Part shown: positions 1 to 8,657 of the stretch, in pieces | Layout: each line of letters begins with the position of its first letter | Numbering within the stretch: the first letter of the stretch is position 1 | Source: Streptomyces wuyuanensis | GTDB taxonomy: Bacteria > Actinomycetota > Actinomycetes > Streptomycetales > Streptomycetaceae | Length of the DNA stretch: 64,000 nucleotides | Direction of reading: 5' to 3' | Assembly: GCF_900103455.1 (NCBI RefSeq) | Contig: NZ_FNHI01000009.1 | Coordinates: 1-64,000 of the forward strand | Position numbers and translations under genes: made by a program | The notes under the pieces: generated by a model | Databases searched by the model: none | Told to the model about the DNA's origin: nothing | What the model saw: the letters and a program-made list of their open reading frames with translations, nothing else

Positions 1-52
1 CCCTGGTAGATGGGTTTTCGACCAAGAGAACCGTCTCCACCAGAGGCTTCGC

Positions 53-817
53 ATGCTTGTCTACCCTTCGGGCGTCGACGTGTCCAGCTCTGCCCTGCGC
101 TTTCTGTCCGCCCGTCTGCGGCAGCACCGTCGCGCGATCGGCTCCCGCTGGAGGCGTCTGAACCCCGGCCGCCAGGCCCTGCTCGCACTCGCCCACCTGC
201 GGATGGGAAACACGTATGCCCAGCTCGCGGCCGGATTCGGTATCGGAACCACGACCGCCTACCGGTATGCCACCGAGGCTGTCGAACTCCTGGCAGGCCT
301 CGCGCCCACCCTGGCCGACGCGATCCGGGTCGCGTCGACGAAGGCGTTCGTGATCCTCGACGGCACACTCCTGCCGACCGACCGCATCGCCGCGGACCGG
401 CCCTTCTACTCCGGGAAACACAAGAAACACGGGATGAACCTGCAGGTCCTCACGGATCCCTTCGGCCGGCTGCTGTGGGCCTCGCCGGCCCTGCCCGGCG
501 CCGTCCACGATGTCCGCGCGGCCCGCGAGCACGGCATCGTCGACGCCCTTGCCGCAGCCGACATCAAGTGCTGGGCGGACAAGGCATATCGGGGTGCCAG
601 CGGGACCGTTCGCACCCCCTACTGGGGCCGCTGGGAAACCCTTTCCACCGGTCAGCAGGCCGTCAACCGGTCCCACGCGAAGATTCGCGCACTCGTCGAG
701 CAGGCCATGGCCACCCTCAAATCCTGGCGGCTCCTCCGCAAGCTCCGGTGCTCGACCGCCCGCGTCACCAGCCTCGTCCGGGCCGTCCTCGCCCTGCATC
801 TGGCCAGCTCAGAGTGA
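53..817 (+). mobile_element. IS5-family transposase (DDE_Tnp_4 type), intact ORF
   Basis: A 254-residue transposase that would cut and paste its own insertion sequence. An N-terminal helix-turn-helix region (about residues 40-80, with the TYAQLAAGFGIGTTTAYRY stretch) is followed by a DDE_Tnp_4-type catalytic domain. Candidate acidic catalytic residues are D103 in ILDGTL, D153 in GAVHDVRAA or D176 in WADKAYR, and E216 in ALVEQAM. Length is normal for a one-ORF member of this IS5 subgroup and no internal stop is seen. I could not define terminal inverted repeats with confidence; the left end may lie at or before base 1. A second, truncated IS5-family gene lies about 0.9 kb downstream, so this edge has been hit by insertion elements more than once. 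Confidence 0.85.
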
Positions 818-1172
818 GGATGGAAAAGGCTCACTGTTTGTGATCAGGTACTCGACGCTACGGTGAAGCACCGCCGCCGATTGATCTCCTTCGGCCTGTA
901 GGGTGGCAACGGTGTGGCCGGTGAACCTCGGCCCACGCAAGGCATTCCGGCCGCATGTGCGGTCCGCGAATCCGATTCCTCCGCCCTCCCGCCGAAGGCG
1001 AACGGGGCATGGTCCGGCAATCCGTGACCGTGCCCCCACAGCCCCGAGAGCGGTGACCGAGAACATCGTGCGGAGCCGCAAGCCGCGCTTCGTCCGTCAA
1101 CTCGTCCGACCGTGTCGGTCCGGTGTCGACGACCTTACCCACCCGAACATCGCGAGAATGAGGATGCGTCCT
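818..1172. other. Intergenic stretch between IS and pirin remnant
   Basis: About 355 bases without a convincing gene. It should contain the right end of the first insertion sequence and the upstream region of the pirin gene. Reading frames across it lack consistent codon bias. No clear inverted repeat or promoter could be assigned. Confidence 0.5.
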
Positions 1173-1718
1173 GTGAGCAACACGGAGAAACGCCCGGCCG
1201 AGCCGGTGCATGCGGGCTCGGACCTGCTTGAGCGGAGTATCGAGGTCCTCACTTCGCGCGAGGTCCCATTGGGCGGCCCTCGTGCCATGACCGTACGGCG
1301 CACACTGCCCCAGCGGGCACGCACACCCGTCGGCGCCTGGTGCTTCGCCGACCACTACGGTCCCGACGATGTGGCGCTGACCGGCGGCATGCGGGTGGCG
1401 CCCCACCCGCACACCGGTCTGCAGACGGTGAGCTGGCTGTTCAGCGGCGAGATCGAGCATCGTGACAGCCTCGGCAACCAGGCGCTCGTCCGGCCCGGTG
1501 AACTGAACCTCATGACGGGCGGCTTCGGCATCTGCCACTCCGAGGTGTCGACCCAACGCACCACGTCGTTGCACGGCGTGCAGTTGCGGATCGCCCTGCC
1601 CGAGGCGCATCGCCACACGGCGCGGGACTTCCGGCACCACGTACCCGGCGTGGTGCCCCTGGACGGCGGAGAGGCACGTGTGTTCCTCGGTTCTCTCGCC
1701 GGCGACACCTCCCCCGTC
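1173..1718 (+). pseudogene. Pirin-family protein, 3' half lost at IS junction
   Basis: The N-terminal cupin half of a pirin-like protein, about 182 residues where intact family members usually have roughly 290-330. The metal-binding pirin signature is present: [12 protein letters not shown] supplies two histidines and GICHSEVS supplies a histidine and glutamate. Start is taken as the GTG at 1173, preceded by GAGG; ATGs at 1158 and 1164 are in the same frame. After SLAGDTSPV (codons ending near 1718) the frame runs without a stop into transposase sequence, so a chimeric product could be made up to the stop at 1946. The C-terminal cupin is not found downstream. Pirins are linked to quercetinase or regulatory roles; this copy is probably non-functional. 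Confidence 0.8.
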
Positions 1719-2395
1719 CGGCGCTGGCAGCGGGACGGCACCTGGGCGAGGATCCTCACCCAGCTCCAGGCCGAGGCGGACGCGAAGGGCCTGATCACCT
1801 GGGAGGTCGACGTCGATTCCACCGTCTGCCGGGCCCACCAGCACGCCGCTGGGGCGGCGAAAAGGGGGACCTGCAGAAGGAACCACCCGGCGGGATCTTC
1901 GTCGAGCCGGCCGACCACGGCCTCGGACGCTCCCGCGGTGGACTGACCAGCAAGATCCATCTCGCGGTCGAGCAGGGGCAGAAGCCCTTGTCGGTCGTGA
2001 TCACGGCCGGGCAGCGGGGCGACTCCCCGCAGTTCGAAGCGGTCCTGGAAGCCCTCCGGGTTCCGAGGCTGGGGCTCGGCAGGCCGCGCAAGCGCCCGGA
2101 CCGGGTGCGGGCCGACAAGGCGTACGACTTTCGCAGCAACCGTTTCTACCTGCGCCGACGCGGGATCAAGGCCACGATCCCGGTCCCGGCGGACCGGGTC
2201 CGCAACCGCATCAAGCGCGGCTCGCGTGGCGGTCGGCCACCGAAGTTCGACAAGACCGATTACAAGCAGCGGCACGCGGTCGAGTGCGGGATCAACCGGC
2301 TCAAGCGCCACCGGGCCGTGGCCACCCGGTACGACAAACTCGCTGTCCGCTACGAAGCGACGGTGCTGGTCGCAGCCATCAACGAATGGTTGTGA
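1719..2395 (+). mobile_element. 5'-truncated IS5-family (IS427-like) transposase remnant
   Basis: Remnant of an IS5-family transposase of the two-frame IS427-like kind. The first part ([17 protein letters not shown] through [15 protein letters not shown], about 1719-1860) is in the pirin frame. The second part, from about 1853, is shifted by one base and reads [15 protein letters not shown], then [18 protein letters not shown], then ADKAYD and the terminal [20 protein letters not shown] region, ending at 2395. Catalytic candidates are D in SVDST-like VDVDST, D in RADKAYD, and E in [10 protein letters not shown]. Roughly the first 75-80 residues and the left inverted repeat are missing. The frame change sits in an A-run/G-run (1860-1869) and may be a programmed frameshift site or decay. 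Only 21 bases separate its stop from the next gene's stop. Confidence 0.85.
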
Positions 2396-2416
2396 CCAGC
2401 ACCGTCGCAACGGCCC

Positions 2417-2872
2417 TCAGACGACGTCGAATTCGTTTCCCTCGGGGTCCTGCATGGCGGCGGCGTAGAGCCCCATGTCCGGCTCATCCTTGATCCGCAG
2501 CACGGTGGCACCAGCTTTGACCAGCCGTTCCACCGTGGCCTTGACCCGCTGTGTGCGGACGTCCAGTGGGACGTCACGGCCCCCACCGACCTTCAGGTCG
2601 AAGTGCCACCGGTTCTTGGCGGCCTTCGGCTCCGGAACCTGCTGGAACCACACCCTCGGTCCACGTCCCGCGGGATCGATGATCGACTCCGGTATGTCCC
2701 CGGCACCGGCCGGCAACTCTGCCTCGGGCACCCCCACCGCCGCCCAGTAAGCACGCCACGTGGCGTGCCCGCCCGGCGCAGGCTCAGGCACGTAGCCCAG
2801 GGCCTCGGCCCAGAACGTCACCATTCTCTGCGGATCGGAGCAGTCGATCGTCAGCTGCACTGTCATCTCCAT
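2417..2872 (-). CDS. VOC (glyoxalase/bleomycin-resistance-like) protein
   Basis: A protein of about 151 residues with the vicinal-oxygen-chelate pattern: TVQLTIDCSDPQRMVTFWAEALGY at the start, VWFQQVPEPKAAKNRWHFDLKV in the middle and AAAMQDPEGNEFDVV at the end. The ending DPEGNEF is the usual last strand of the fold. Two starts compete, ATG at 2872 and ATG at 2866; neither has a strong ribosome site. Many such proteins are annotated as glyoxalase-like without known substrate. It converges on the IS remnant, which ends only 21 bases away, so the insertion event took out the neighbouring pirin gene but spared this one. Confidence 0.85.
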   Translation of the reverse strand: MEMTVQLTIDCSDPQRMVTFWAEALGYVPEPAPGGHATWRAYWAAVGVPEAELPAGAGDIPESIIDPAGRGPRVWFQQVPEPKAAKNRWHFDLKVGGGRDVPLDVRTQRVKATVERLVKAGATVLRIKDEPDMGLYAAAMQDPEGNEFDVV

Positions 2873-3781
2873 GCTCGGAGCATCCCAGGTAGGTCTGACA
2901 GACGATCCACTTTCACAACAGGCCCTAGTGGCACGGCCGCGCCAATCGCGTCCGCCCTTCTGACCGGGAGCGCACCGGTTCTGTGACGGCGTTGCCAGCA
3001 AGTTGTTGCCAATATCTCAGCCGTGTGAGCACCGGAGTACACGGTGTCACCTTGCATTTCCCTCACGGAGGGCTGATGACAGGGACGAAATCGGCCAATC
3101 GTCTGACGATCGCCGTTGCCGATGAATGTTGGGAGGGCTTGTGGTGACAGCGGTCTGCCACTGCTCACTCACCGCGAGGATGTTTCGGCGACCTCGAAGT
3201 CGACTCGCCCGGCGGTCCGTCGCCGGGCCGGGCCTGCAGTGTGCCGGTCGGGCGCCCGGTGAGCGGGGTCGGCGGGCCCTGGGCGACCTCCCGGCAACGA
3301 TCGTCACCGGGCCGGGCCGTCCTGGGCTCGGCCCTGCCACTGCCGGCATACGCGGCGCCCGCGCCCCGGTGTCACAGCTCCCCCGGCTGTCCGGTCAATC
3401 CGGTTGTGCCTTGCACGAGTCCGTGCGAGCCCTCACGGCGGCGAAGGGAGCGAGTGTGTCCAGGAGACAGGGACCACCCATGCGTCCACGCGCCGCCTGC
3501 TCCCGGATACCGCCGGTGACCGCGCGGGCCCGGCCTTCGCCTCCGTTGACCGAAGGCTCACCGTCACCGTCCGGGCAGCGCCGCCTTCGTGCACGGCCCG
3601 GTGCGGACACCGGTATCGCGGAAAGGTCCGTACCGGCTTCCCCCATGGCCCACGTCCACGGCCCGGGACGATCACGGGCCGACCACACCGCTCGCGGCGG
3701 GGACGCGGCCGGCCCGCGTGCCGTCCGCCGCCGATCCGCACCGGTTCCCCACGACTCCCGGCTCGAGCCCAAGGAAGGCGC
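2873..3781. other. Long gene-poor stretch
   Basis: About 900 bases with no supported gene. A plus-strand frame of about 219 codons starting at 3126 exists and has a purine run before an internal GTG, but its third positions are not G/C-biased (frequent ACA, TCA, CGA, CCT, AGT) and the product looks like random high-G/C translation. The minus frames over 3395-4147 have the same problem. No terminator, repeat or RNA gene was recognised. Confidence 0.5.
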
Positions 3782-4051
3782 ATGACTTCCCGAGACCCCG
3801 ACCAACCCCCCGATCCTGCCGCCGCCGCCTTGCTGCTGGCGACCGAAGCCGCCCTGCTCGAGGGCCGACTGCGGATGCTTCGCGAGGCACTCGACACCGT
3901 CGACGCGCGCATGGAGGCGGTCTCCGACACCCTGCGCCGGCTGCGCGGCGCGGCGTCCGCCACCCATGCGGCGGACCGTGTGAACCGCCGCGGTGCGTCC
4001 GAGGGCGGCGATTCCGTCCCCTTCCCGCACGACGCACGCCCGGGCGGGTGA
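3782..4051 (+). CDS. Small predicted coiled-coil protein, hypothetical
   Basis: An 89-residue protein with no family I recognise. The ATG at 3782 has a strong ribosome site, AAGGAAGG, about six bases upstream. Residues 12-50 (alternating alanine/leucine with E, R and D, including LEGRLRMLREALDTVDARMEAVSDTLRRLR split over several turns) suggest one long amphipathic helix or coiled coil; the C-terminus is glycine-rich and probably disordered. Codon bias is normal for the genome. It faces the M64 peptidase gene convergently. A role cannot be assigned. Confidence 0.6.
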   Translation: MTSRDPDQPPDPAAAALLLATEAALLEGRLRMLREALDTVDARMEAVSDTLRRLRGAASATHAADRVNRRGASEGGDSVPFPHDARPGG

Positions 4052-4205
4052 GACGTGTTCGCCGACGGCACGGAGTTGCGCGCCGGAGCCCGGACCCCGC
4101 GGACTCCGGCGGGAGGGACGCCCTCCGGAGAGCGGCCGCGCGGTCACGGCCGCGGAACCAGAGCCGTGATCCGCGCTGCCGCCAGAACCGTGATCAGCGC
4201 CGCGG

Positions 4206-5552
4206 TCAGAGCCGGACGTTCCAGCCGACCGTGGACCTGAGGGTCTTCGCGATCTCCGGATCGCGGACGGCGGGCGTACCGTTCTCGACGGTGACCGACA
4301 GCTTGTGCGTGCGCAGGTCGAGCAGCCACAGGAGCAGGTCCGACATCCGCACGCGGGTCTGGCCCGCGAGCGGCTTCAGCTCCCTGCCGTCCAGGTACCA
4401 GCGGACCCTCAGCGGACGTTCGCCGGCGCCCGTGAGCCTCGGGACGGAGACCCGCGCGGTGTCGCGCAGACGTAGCAGACGCTCCGTGGGCGTGACCGCG
4501 GTGACGAGCCGTGCGTGGCGGTGGAAGCCGGCGATCATCGCCTCGACGCCGGGCAGGTTGAACGGTTTGCCGAGCGAGCGCATCAGGGAGTCGTCGGTGG
4601 GCCGGTACAGCCCCGTGACGAAGTAGCCCCCGCCCTCGTACGTGCCGACCGTCCCGCCGTCGGGAGACTCCTCCCCCAGCCAGCGGTGCCACTTGGCGCG
4701 CTGCCCGGCCATGTCCCCGGCGGTCAGCACCGAGATGTTGGAATCGGCGACCTCGGGCCCCGCGTACTCCTCGAACCCGGGGTAGCCGGGGTAGAAGTAC
4801 TCGTCGGCGAGCTTGCCGAGCGAGTGGCCGGTCTCGTGTATGGCGACCTGACCGGACTTCTCGTTGCCCGCCGAAGCGGTCGAGATGCCCTCGTAGCCCA
4901 GGGTCTCGCTCGGCTCGTTGTATCCCGCGCCCCCGTACTTGGCGCTGTTGGCGAGTACCACCACGAGGTCGGCCTCCGGCGCCTTCGCGACGTACTCGTC
5001 GACCTTGGCCTGGTCGACGCAGAGCAGCCGTTCGATGTCGTCGCACCAGAAGTAGGAGCCGAGGGCCGTGTCCCGTACGGCGTCGGGCCCCGGGTCGCCC
5101 GCGACGCCCGACTGGTTCGAGACGGCGTCGACCGTCCAGACGTTGAAGAGGCCCTGGTACGTCGTGTACGGCTCGACGGCGGCGAGTTCGGCCCACATCT
5201 CCTCGGCGTCGACGTGGAACCGGTCGAGTTCGTCGGCCGTGTAGCCGTCACCGATGACGACGATGTCCAGGCGATCGCCGGTGGAGCCGTTGTCGATCAG
5301 CTTGGTTACGGCGCCGTCCGCGGTCCGCTCCGCCGCGGAGAGCCTCGGGGAGGGCCGGTCCCGTCCGTCGCGCGGTACCCGCGTACGGCCCGACCCGGCG
5401 GCGTCGCCGTGCTCGGGTCCCGGGATCTCCACCTCGACGCCCGATCCGGTGGTGTCCACCGGATCGGCGGCGGCACCGGGCGCGGCCAGCACCGCCGTGA
5501 GAACGGCGGCGGCACCGGCCGTCGCCATGACCCTGCGGCAAACCGAGCGCAT
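4206..5552 (-). CDS. Secreted M64-family metallopeptidase
   Basis: A 448-residue exported zinc peptidase. Residues 1-29 form a signal peptide (twin arginines near the start, hydrophobic AGAAAVLTAVLAAPGAAA). The body begins with the M64 hallmark LDIVVIGDGYTADEL (about 95-109), and the zinc site is HETGH at 239-243 followed by SLGKLADEY, in which a third ligand is expected. Family M64 includes bacterial IgA-type peptidases, but actinobacterial members are mostly uncharacterised, so the natural substrate is unknown. The gene is divergent from an XRE/TPR regulator, with a compact repeat in the shared upstream region that could control it. Start ATG at 5552 is preceded by a GGGGGAGG purine run. 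Confidence 0.88.
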   Translation of the reverse strand: MRSVCRRVMATAGAAAVLTAVLAAPGAAADPVDTTGSGVEVEIPGPEHGDAAGSGRTRVPRDGRDRPSPRLSAAERTADGAVTKLIDNGSTGDRLDIVVIGDGYTADELDRFHVDAEEMWAELAAVEPYTTYQGLFNVWTVDAVSNQSGVAGDPGPDAVRDTALGSYFWCDDIERLLCVDQAKVDEYVAKAPEADLVVVLANSAKYGGAGYNEPSETLGYEGISTASAGNEKSGQVAIHETGHSLGKLADEYFYPGYPGFEEYAGPEVADSNISVLTAGDMAGQRAKWHRWLGEESPDGGTVGTYEGGGYFVTGLYRPTDDSLMRSLGKPFNLPGVEAMIAGFHRHARLVTAVTPTERLLRLRDTARVSVPRLTGAGERPLRVRWYLDGRELKPLAGQTRVRMSDLLLWLLDLRTHKLSVTVENGTPAVRDPEIAKTLRSTVGWNVRL

Positions 5553-5590
5553 GGAAGCCTCCCCCTGTCACCGGAATCAAGTATCCGAAC

Positions 5591-5616
5591 AAGCACGTTT
5601 AACGGAGTGCTTAAAC
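5591..5616. promoter_or_regulatory. Interleaved inverted repeats in divergent promoter region (putative operator)
   Basis: Between the M64 peptidase and the XRE regulator lie two nested inverted repeats: AAGCAC (5591-5596) with GTGCTT (5607-5612), and GTTTAA (5597-5602) with TTAAAC (5611-5616). Read differently, the two halves are an imperfect direct repeat. The site is A/T-rich for this genome and lies 39-64 bases upstream of the peptidase start and about 80 bases upstream of the regulator start. An operator for the adjacent HTH protein is the simplest reading, which is inference. Confidence 0.5.
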
Positions 5617-5692
5617 TAGGCGTGGGCGAGGAAGCTGCGCAATGGTCTACTACCCCTGAATAATGGGGACTTCGAGCAACCCAGGGGATCCG

Positions 5693-7033
5693 ATGGACGA
5701 ACCGGCCGAGATCGGCCGCCGAGTGCAGCGGCTGCGCGCGCACCTCGGCCTGACGCAGCGTCAGCTTGCCGAGCCCTCGTACACCCCCGCCTACATCTCC
5801 ACCCTCGAGGCGGGGAAGGTGCGGCCGTCCGAGACGGCGCTGCGCTTCCTCGCCGACCGGCTCGGCACGTCCTTCGAGGAGCTCTCCACCGGCCGCCCCG
5901 CCCATCTCGCCACCGAACTCCGGCTCGCCCTCACCGACGCCCAGCGCGAGCTGGCCACCGGCTCCGCCGAGCAGGCCGCCGTGGGCTACCGCCGGCTCCT
6001 CACCGACGCCGAGCACCTGGAGCTCCCCGCCGAACAGGCAGAAGCACTGCTCGGGCTCGGCGAATGCGCGCTGGAGACGGGACAGCTGGACAACGCGAGA
6101 AGGCACTTCGAGGCGGCGGAACGGCTCCTCGGCGACGAACCGCTGCCCCGCCGGGCGCGCGCGGTCCGGGGACGCGCCGTCGCGCACCTGCTCGCCGGTG
6201 AACTGCGCTATGCCTGCTACCTCCTCGAAGCCACGATCGACGAGCTGAACGGGAGCGGTCTGGCCGATCCCGAGGCCCTCGTCCTGCTGTACGCGGCCAT
6301 CATCGGTCCGTACATCGACATGGGCGCCCACGCCCGCGCGGCCCATGCCGCCGAACTCGCCCTGGCCCTGGCCCCGCAGGTCGACGATCCGGCGCTGGTC
6401 GCGGGGATGCACCGGCAGGTGGCCCGCACCTTCCTCGCGGAGGGCCGCACGGCCGATGCCGACGCCTCCCTCGCAAAGGCGCAGACCATCTACCGGCAAC
6501 TGCGGCTGCGGACCGATCTGGCGCACTGCCACTGGATGCGCGGATACGTCCAGGCGCAGGACGGCGAACTGGACCTCGCCGAGCAGGAACTCCGGACCGC
6601 ACGGGACATGCTGACCGCCAAGCGTGCCGTGCTCTTCGCCGCCCAGGTGGAAGTCGAACTGGCCGATGTGCTGCGACGCCTGGGACGGCTCGACGAGGCT
6701 GCCGAGCTGCTCACCGCACTGCTCGAACTGGGCGACCAGCACGGCGCGGTGCACGCGGGCGGAGCGCACCGCCTGCTCGGGCTGATCTCGGAGGAACGCG
6801 GCGACGCCGATGTCGCCGAGGAGCACTACGTCCTGGCCCTGGGGCTTCTCGAACGCAGCGGGGCCAGCGGAGACCTCGCCGATCTGTGCCGGCTCCTGGG
6901 CGACCTGCTGCGACGCGGCGGCCGCACGGAGGCCGCGCTGGACGCCTACCGGACGGGCCTGGGCCATCGCGCGGCGCCGGGCACGACGACCCTGGGACCC
7001 GCCCCGGCGGCGCCGTCGTTCCTGCAGCGCTGA
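5693..7033 (+). CDS. XRE-family HTH regulator with TPR repeats
   Basis: A 446-residue cytoplasmic regulator. Residues 5-62 form a Cro/C1-type helix-turn-helix (IGRRVQRLRAHLGLTQRQLA, then YISTLEAGKVRPSETALRFLADRL). The rest is a long array of alanine/leucine-rich helical hairpins resembling tetratricopeptide repeats (examples about 190-225 and 320-380), the usual sensing part of peptide- or partner-binding XRE-TPR proteins. The ATG at 5693 is preferred because AGGGGA lies five bases upstream; an ATG at 5663 is in frame but has no ribosome site. It is transcribed away from the M64 peptidase and may control it through the repeats at 5591-5616. Confidence 0.85.
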   Translation: MDEPAEIGRRVQRLRAHLGLTQRQLAEPSYTPAYISTLEAGKVRPSETALRFLADRLGTSFEELSTGRPAHLATELRLALTDAQRELATGSAEQAAVGYRRLLTDAEHLELPAEQAEALLGLGECALETGQLDNARRHFEAAERLLGDEPLPRRARAVRGRAVAHLLAGELRYACYLLEATIDELNGSGLADPEALVLLYAAIIGPYIDMGAHARAAHAAELALALAPQVDDPALVAGMHRQVARTFLAEGRTADADASLAKAQTIYRQLRLRTDLAHCHWMRGYVQAQDGELDLAEQELRTARDMLTAKRAVLFAAQVEVELADVLRRLGRLDEAAELLTALLELGDQHGAVHAGGAHRLLGLISEERGDADVAEEHYVLALGLLERSGASGDLADLCRLLGDLLRRGGRTEAALDAYRTGLGHRAAPGTTTLGPAPAAPSFLQR

Positions 7034-7568
7034 GGCGCCGGTCCGGGGATCTCCGCCTGTCCGGCGAGTGACAGGGCGCCGCACGGTGGCCGAGCGGTCG
7101 TAGAACCACCGGCCGCGGACGCCGGCATGCGCTGTTCCTCGCACCGGCAGGCCCGCCGACATGGCTCCGGGCGCCACCGACGGGGGATGCGGTGACGCCC
7201 GGACCACTCCACCCGCTCGGCTCTACGCAGCAGGTGTCGATGCGCTTCGGACGCTCTCACGGGGATCGTGCGAACGGCGTCCGGAACGCTGTGATCAGCC
7301 TACCAAACATTGTGCCCGCCGCGCACGCACCCCGGTCGCCGGTCAACACGTTGTCGGGGACAGTGTCATTTCAGCTGCCTCGCCGGCCCAACACACTCGG
7401 GGCTGAGCTGTGGCGTCGCTGCCCTGCGTGCGCGAACCACTACGCCCACCGCCCCGCCCGGGAAGTCGGTGGCATGACGCAATAGTGTGTACTGCGGCGT
7501 CGTGCGGGCGGTGCCGAGCCCGACCGGCCACGAGATGAGTACGGATGCCGCACCCGTCGGCCGGTCGG
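7034..7568. other. Intergenic stretch, nothing recognised
   Basis: About 535 bases between the XRE/TPR gene and a convergent small gene. A 97-codon plus frame (7192-7485) is open but has a weak start context and no recognisable domain. No clear terminator or RNA gene was found. Confidence 0.45.
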
Positions 7569-8012
7569 TCAGCCGATGCCGCTCAGGAGCAGCACACCGC
7601 ACACGCCCGCCATCACCATGCCGACGAGAGTCGTCACGGCGTACGCGGCCCGGCGCAGTCGCGCGTAGCGCCTGGCGTGGTGCCGCTCGATCGAGGTGAA
7701 GTGCTCGGTGATGTGCCGTCTCATCTTCCGGCAGAGCTGGAGCTGCTCCTCCACGTACCACCACTCGATCTCGGTCCTCTGCGCCTCGCTCAGCCCGGCG
7801 ACGCGTCCGGCGAACGCGGCGGCCCGGCGGCAGGCGGCGCGGCGGTGGGCTTCCCAGTACAGAAATGCTTCGGTGCCGGTCGGGCCGGGTGCGTACTCGT
7901 CGCTGGCGTCCACCAGGTCCTCCAGGTGGTGTGAGTCGTCGGTGTGCACCAGAGTGCGGGGCGCGTCACAACGCGCCGGGAGGGGCGAAACGTGTGCGCT
8001 CAGGTGCAGCAT
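7569..8012 (-). CDS. Small C-terminally membrane-anchored protein, hypothetical
   Basis: A 147-residue protein if the ATG at 8012 is used. The middle (about 50-115) is rich in charged and aromatic residues, with an EIEWWYVEEQLQLCRKMRRH segment and a histidine/arginine-rich stretch, likely helical. The last 25 residues (AVTTLVGMVMAGVCGVLLLSG) make one transmembrane helix, so a tail-anchored topology with a cytoplasmic N-terminal domain is likely. I do not recognise the family. The longer upstream reading frame (to 8237) lacks coding bias and a ribosome site. Confidence 0.6.
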   Translation of the reverse strand: MLHLSAHVSPLPARCDAPRTLVHTDDSHHLEDLVDASDEYAPGPTGTEAFLYWEAHRRAACRRAAAFAGRVAGLSEAQRTEIEWWYVEEQLQLCRKMRRHITEHFTSIERHHARRYARLRRAAYAVTTLVGMVMAGVCGVLLLSGIG

Positions 8013-8657
8013 CACAACGGCCGAACCGGTCCGCCGAGCAGGAGCGAGATGACGTTCGAAGTGGCCCACCTGATCCCTCGGAAACACTATATCTCGCTCC
8101 CGTACAGAAGCGGAGCGGGGTACGTGCATTCTGCACACATGTCGCTGACAACGCGCTGAGCTGGTGTTTTCTCGCTTCACAATCCATCGGCGCCCGATTG
8201 CGTGCAGGCCCGAAGTCACGGCACCGATCGACGGCACGCCACGTGCCGAGAAACAATGTCACACTGTTTCTCTCCCCCCGCCGTGATGCACAGTCATACG
8301 AGACCTCCGGTTTCGGAACGCGTCGTCCGTGGTGGTTGCCGCACGGCCGGCAAGGGCGGAACGCCTGCGCGTCTCGAACCGGCCGATGCAGGAGACAGCG
8401 CCGCTGTGGAGCATTTCGTTCCACATGGGGCGATCTCTTCGGATCGGTCATGTTCTCGCGTTCAGGTGAGGAGCGGCGCCTCCGGCTTCGGCAACGGCTG
8501 GGCCGTCACGGTCCGGCGGGAGCAGTTCGGGGCGCCTCGGTGACCGGGCGCGGCGGTCAGGCGTCCCGCGCCGGAGGATGCCCGGACACAACCGAACTAC
8601 GCCGGGGCGACACGCCGCGAGAGGACGTCCGCTCCGGCGGCCGTTTCCCGCGGGCCT
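8013..8657. other. Intergenic stretch with inverted repeat and possible promoter
   Basis: About 645 bases without a supported gene. It contains a perfect 8-bp inverted repeat at 8248-8272 and, on the minus strand near 8086-8093, a TATAGT hexamer about 75 bases upstream of the small membrane protein gene that could serve as a -10 element. Open frames through the region are not codon-biased. Confidence 0.45.
8248..8272. repeat. Perfect 8-bp inverted repeat with 9-nt spacer
   Basis: GAGAAACA (8248-8255) and TGTTTCTC (8265-8272) are exact reverse complements separated by ATGTCACAC, followed by a pyrimidine run. The A/T content stands out from the surroundings. It could be a regulator binding site for the 7569-8012 gene or a weak terminator for the oxidoreductase gene on the minus strand. 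Position alone does not decide. Confidence 0.45.

Noticed and set aside
53..866. Terminal inverted repeats of the first IS
   Set aside because: Comparing both flanks by eye gave only short, poor matches, so no boundaries were assigned.
3126..3785. 219-codon plus frame with a purine run before a GTG
   Set aside because: Third codon positions lack G/C bias and the translation looks like noise with no domain.
7192..7485. 97-codon plus frame in the intergenic region
   Set aside because: Weak start context, no codon bias pattern, no recognisable family.
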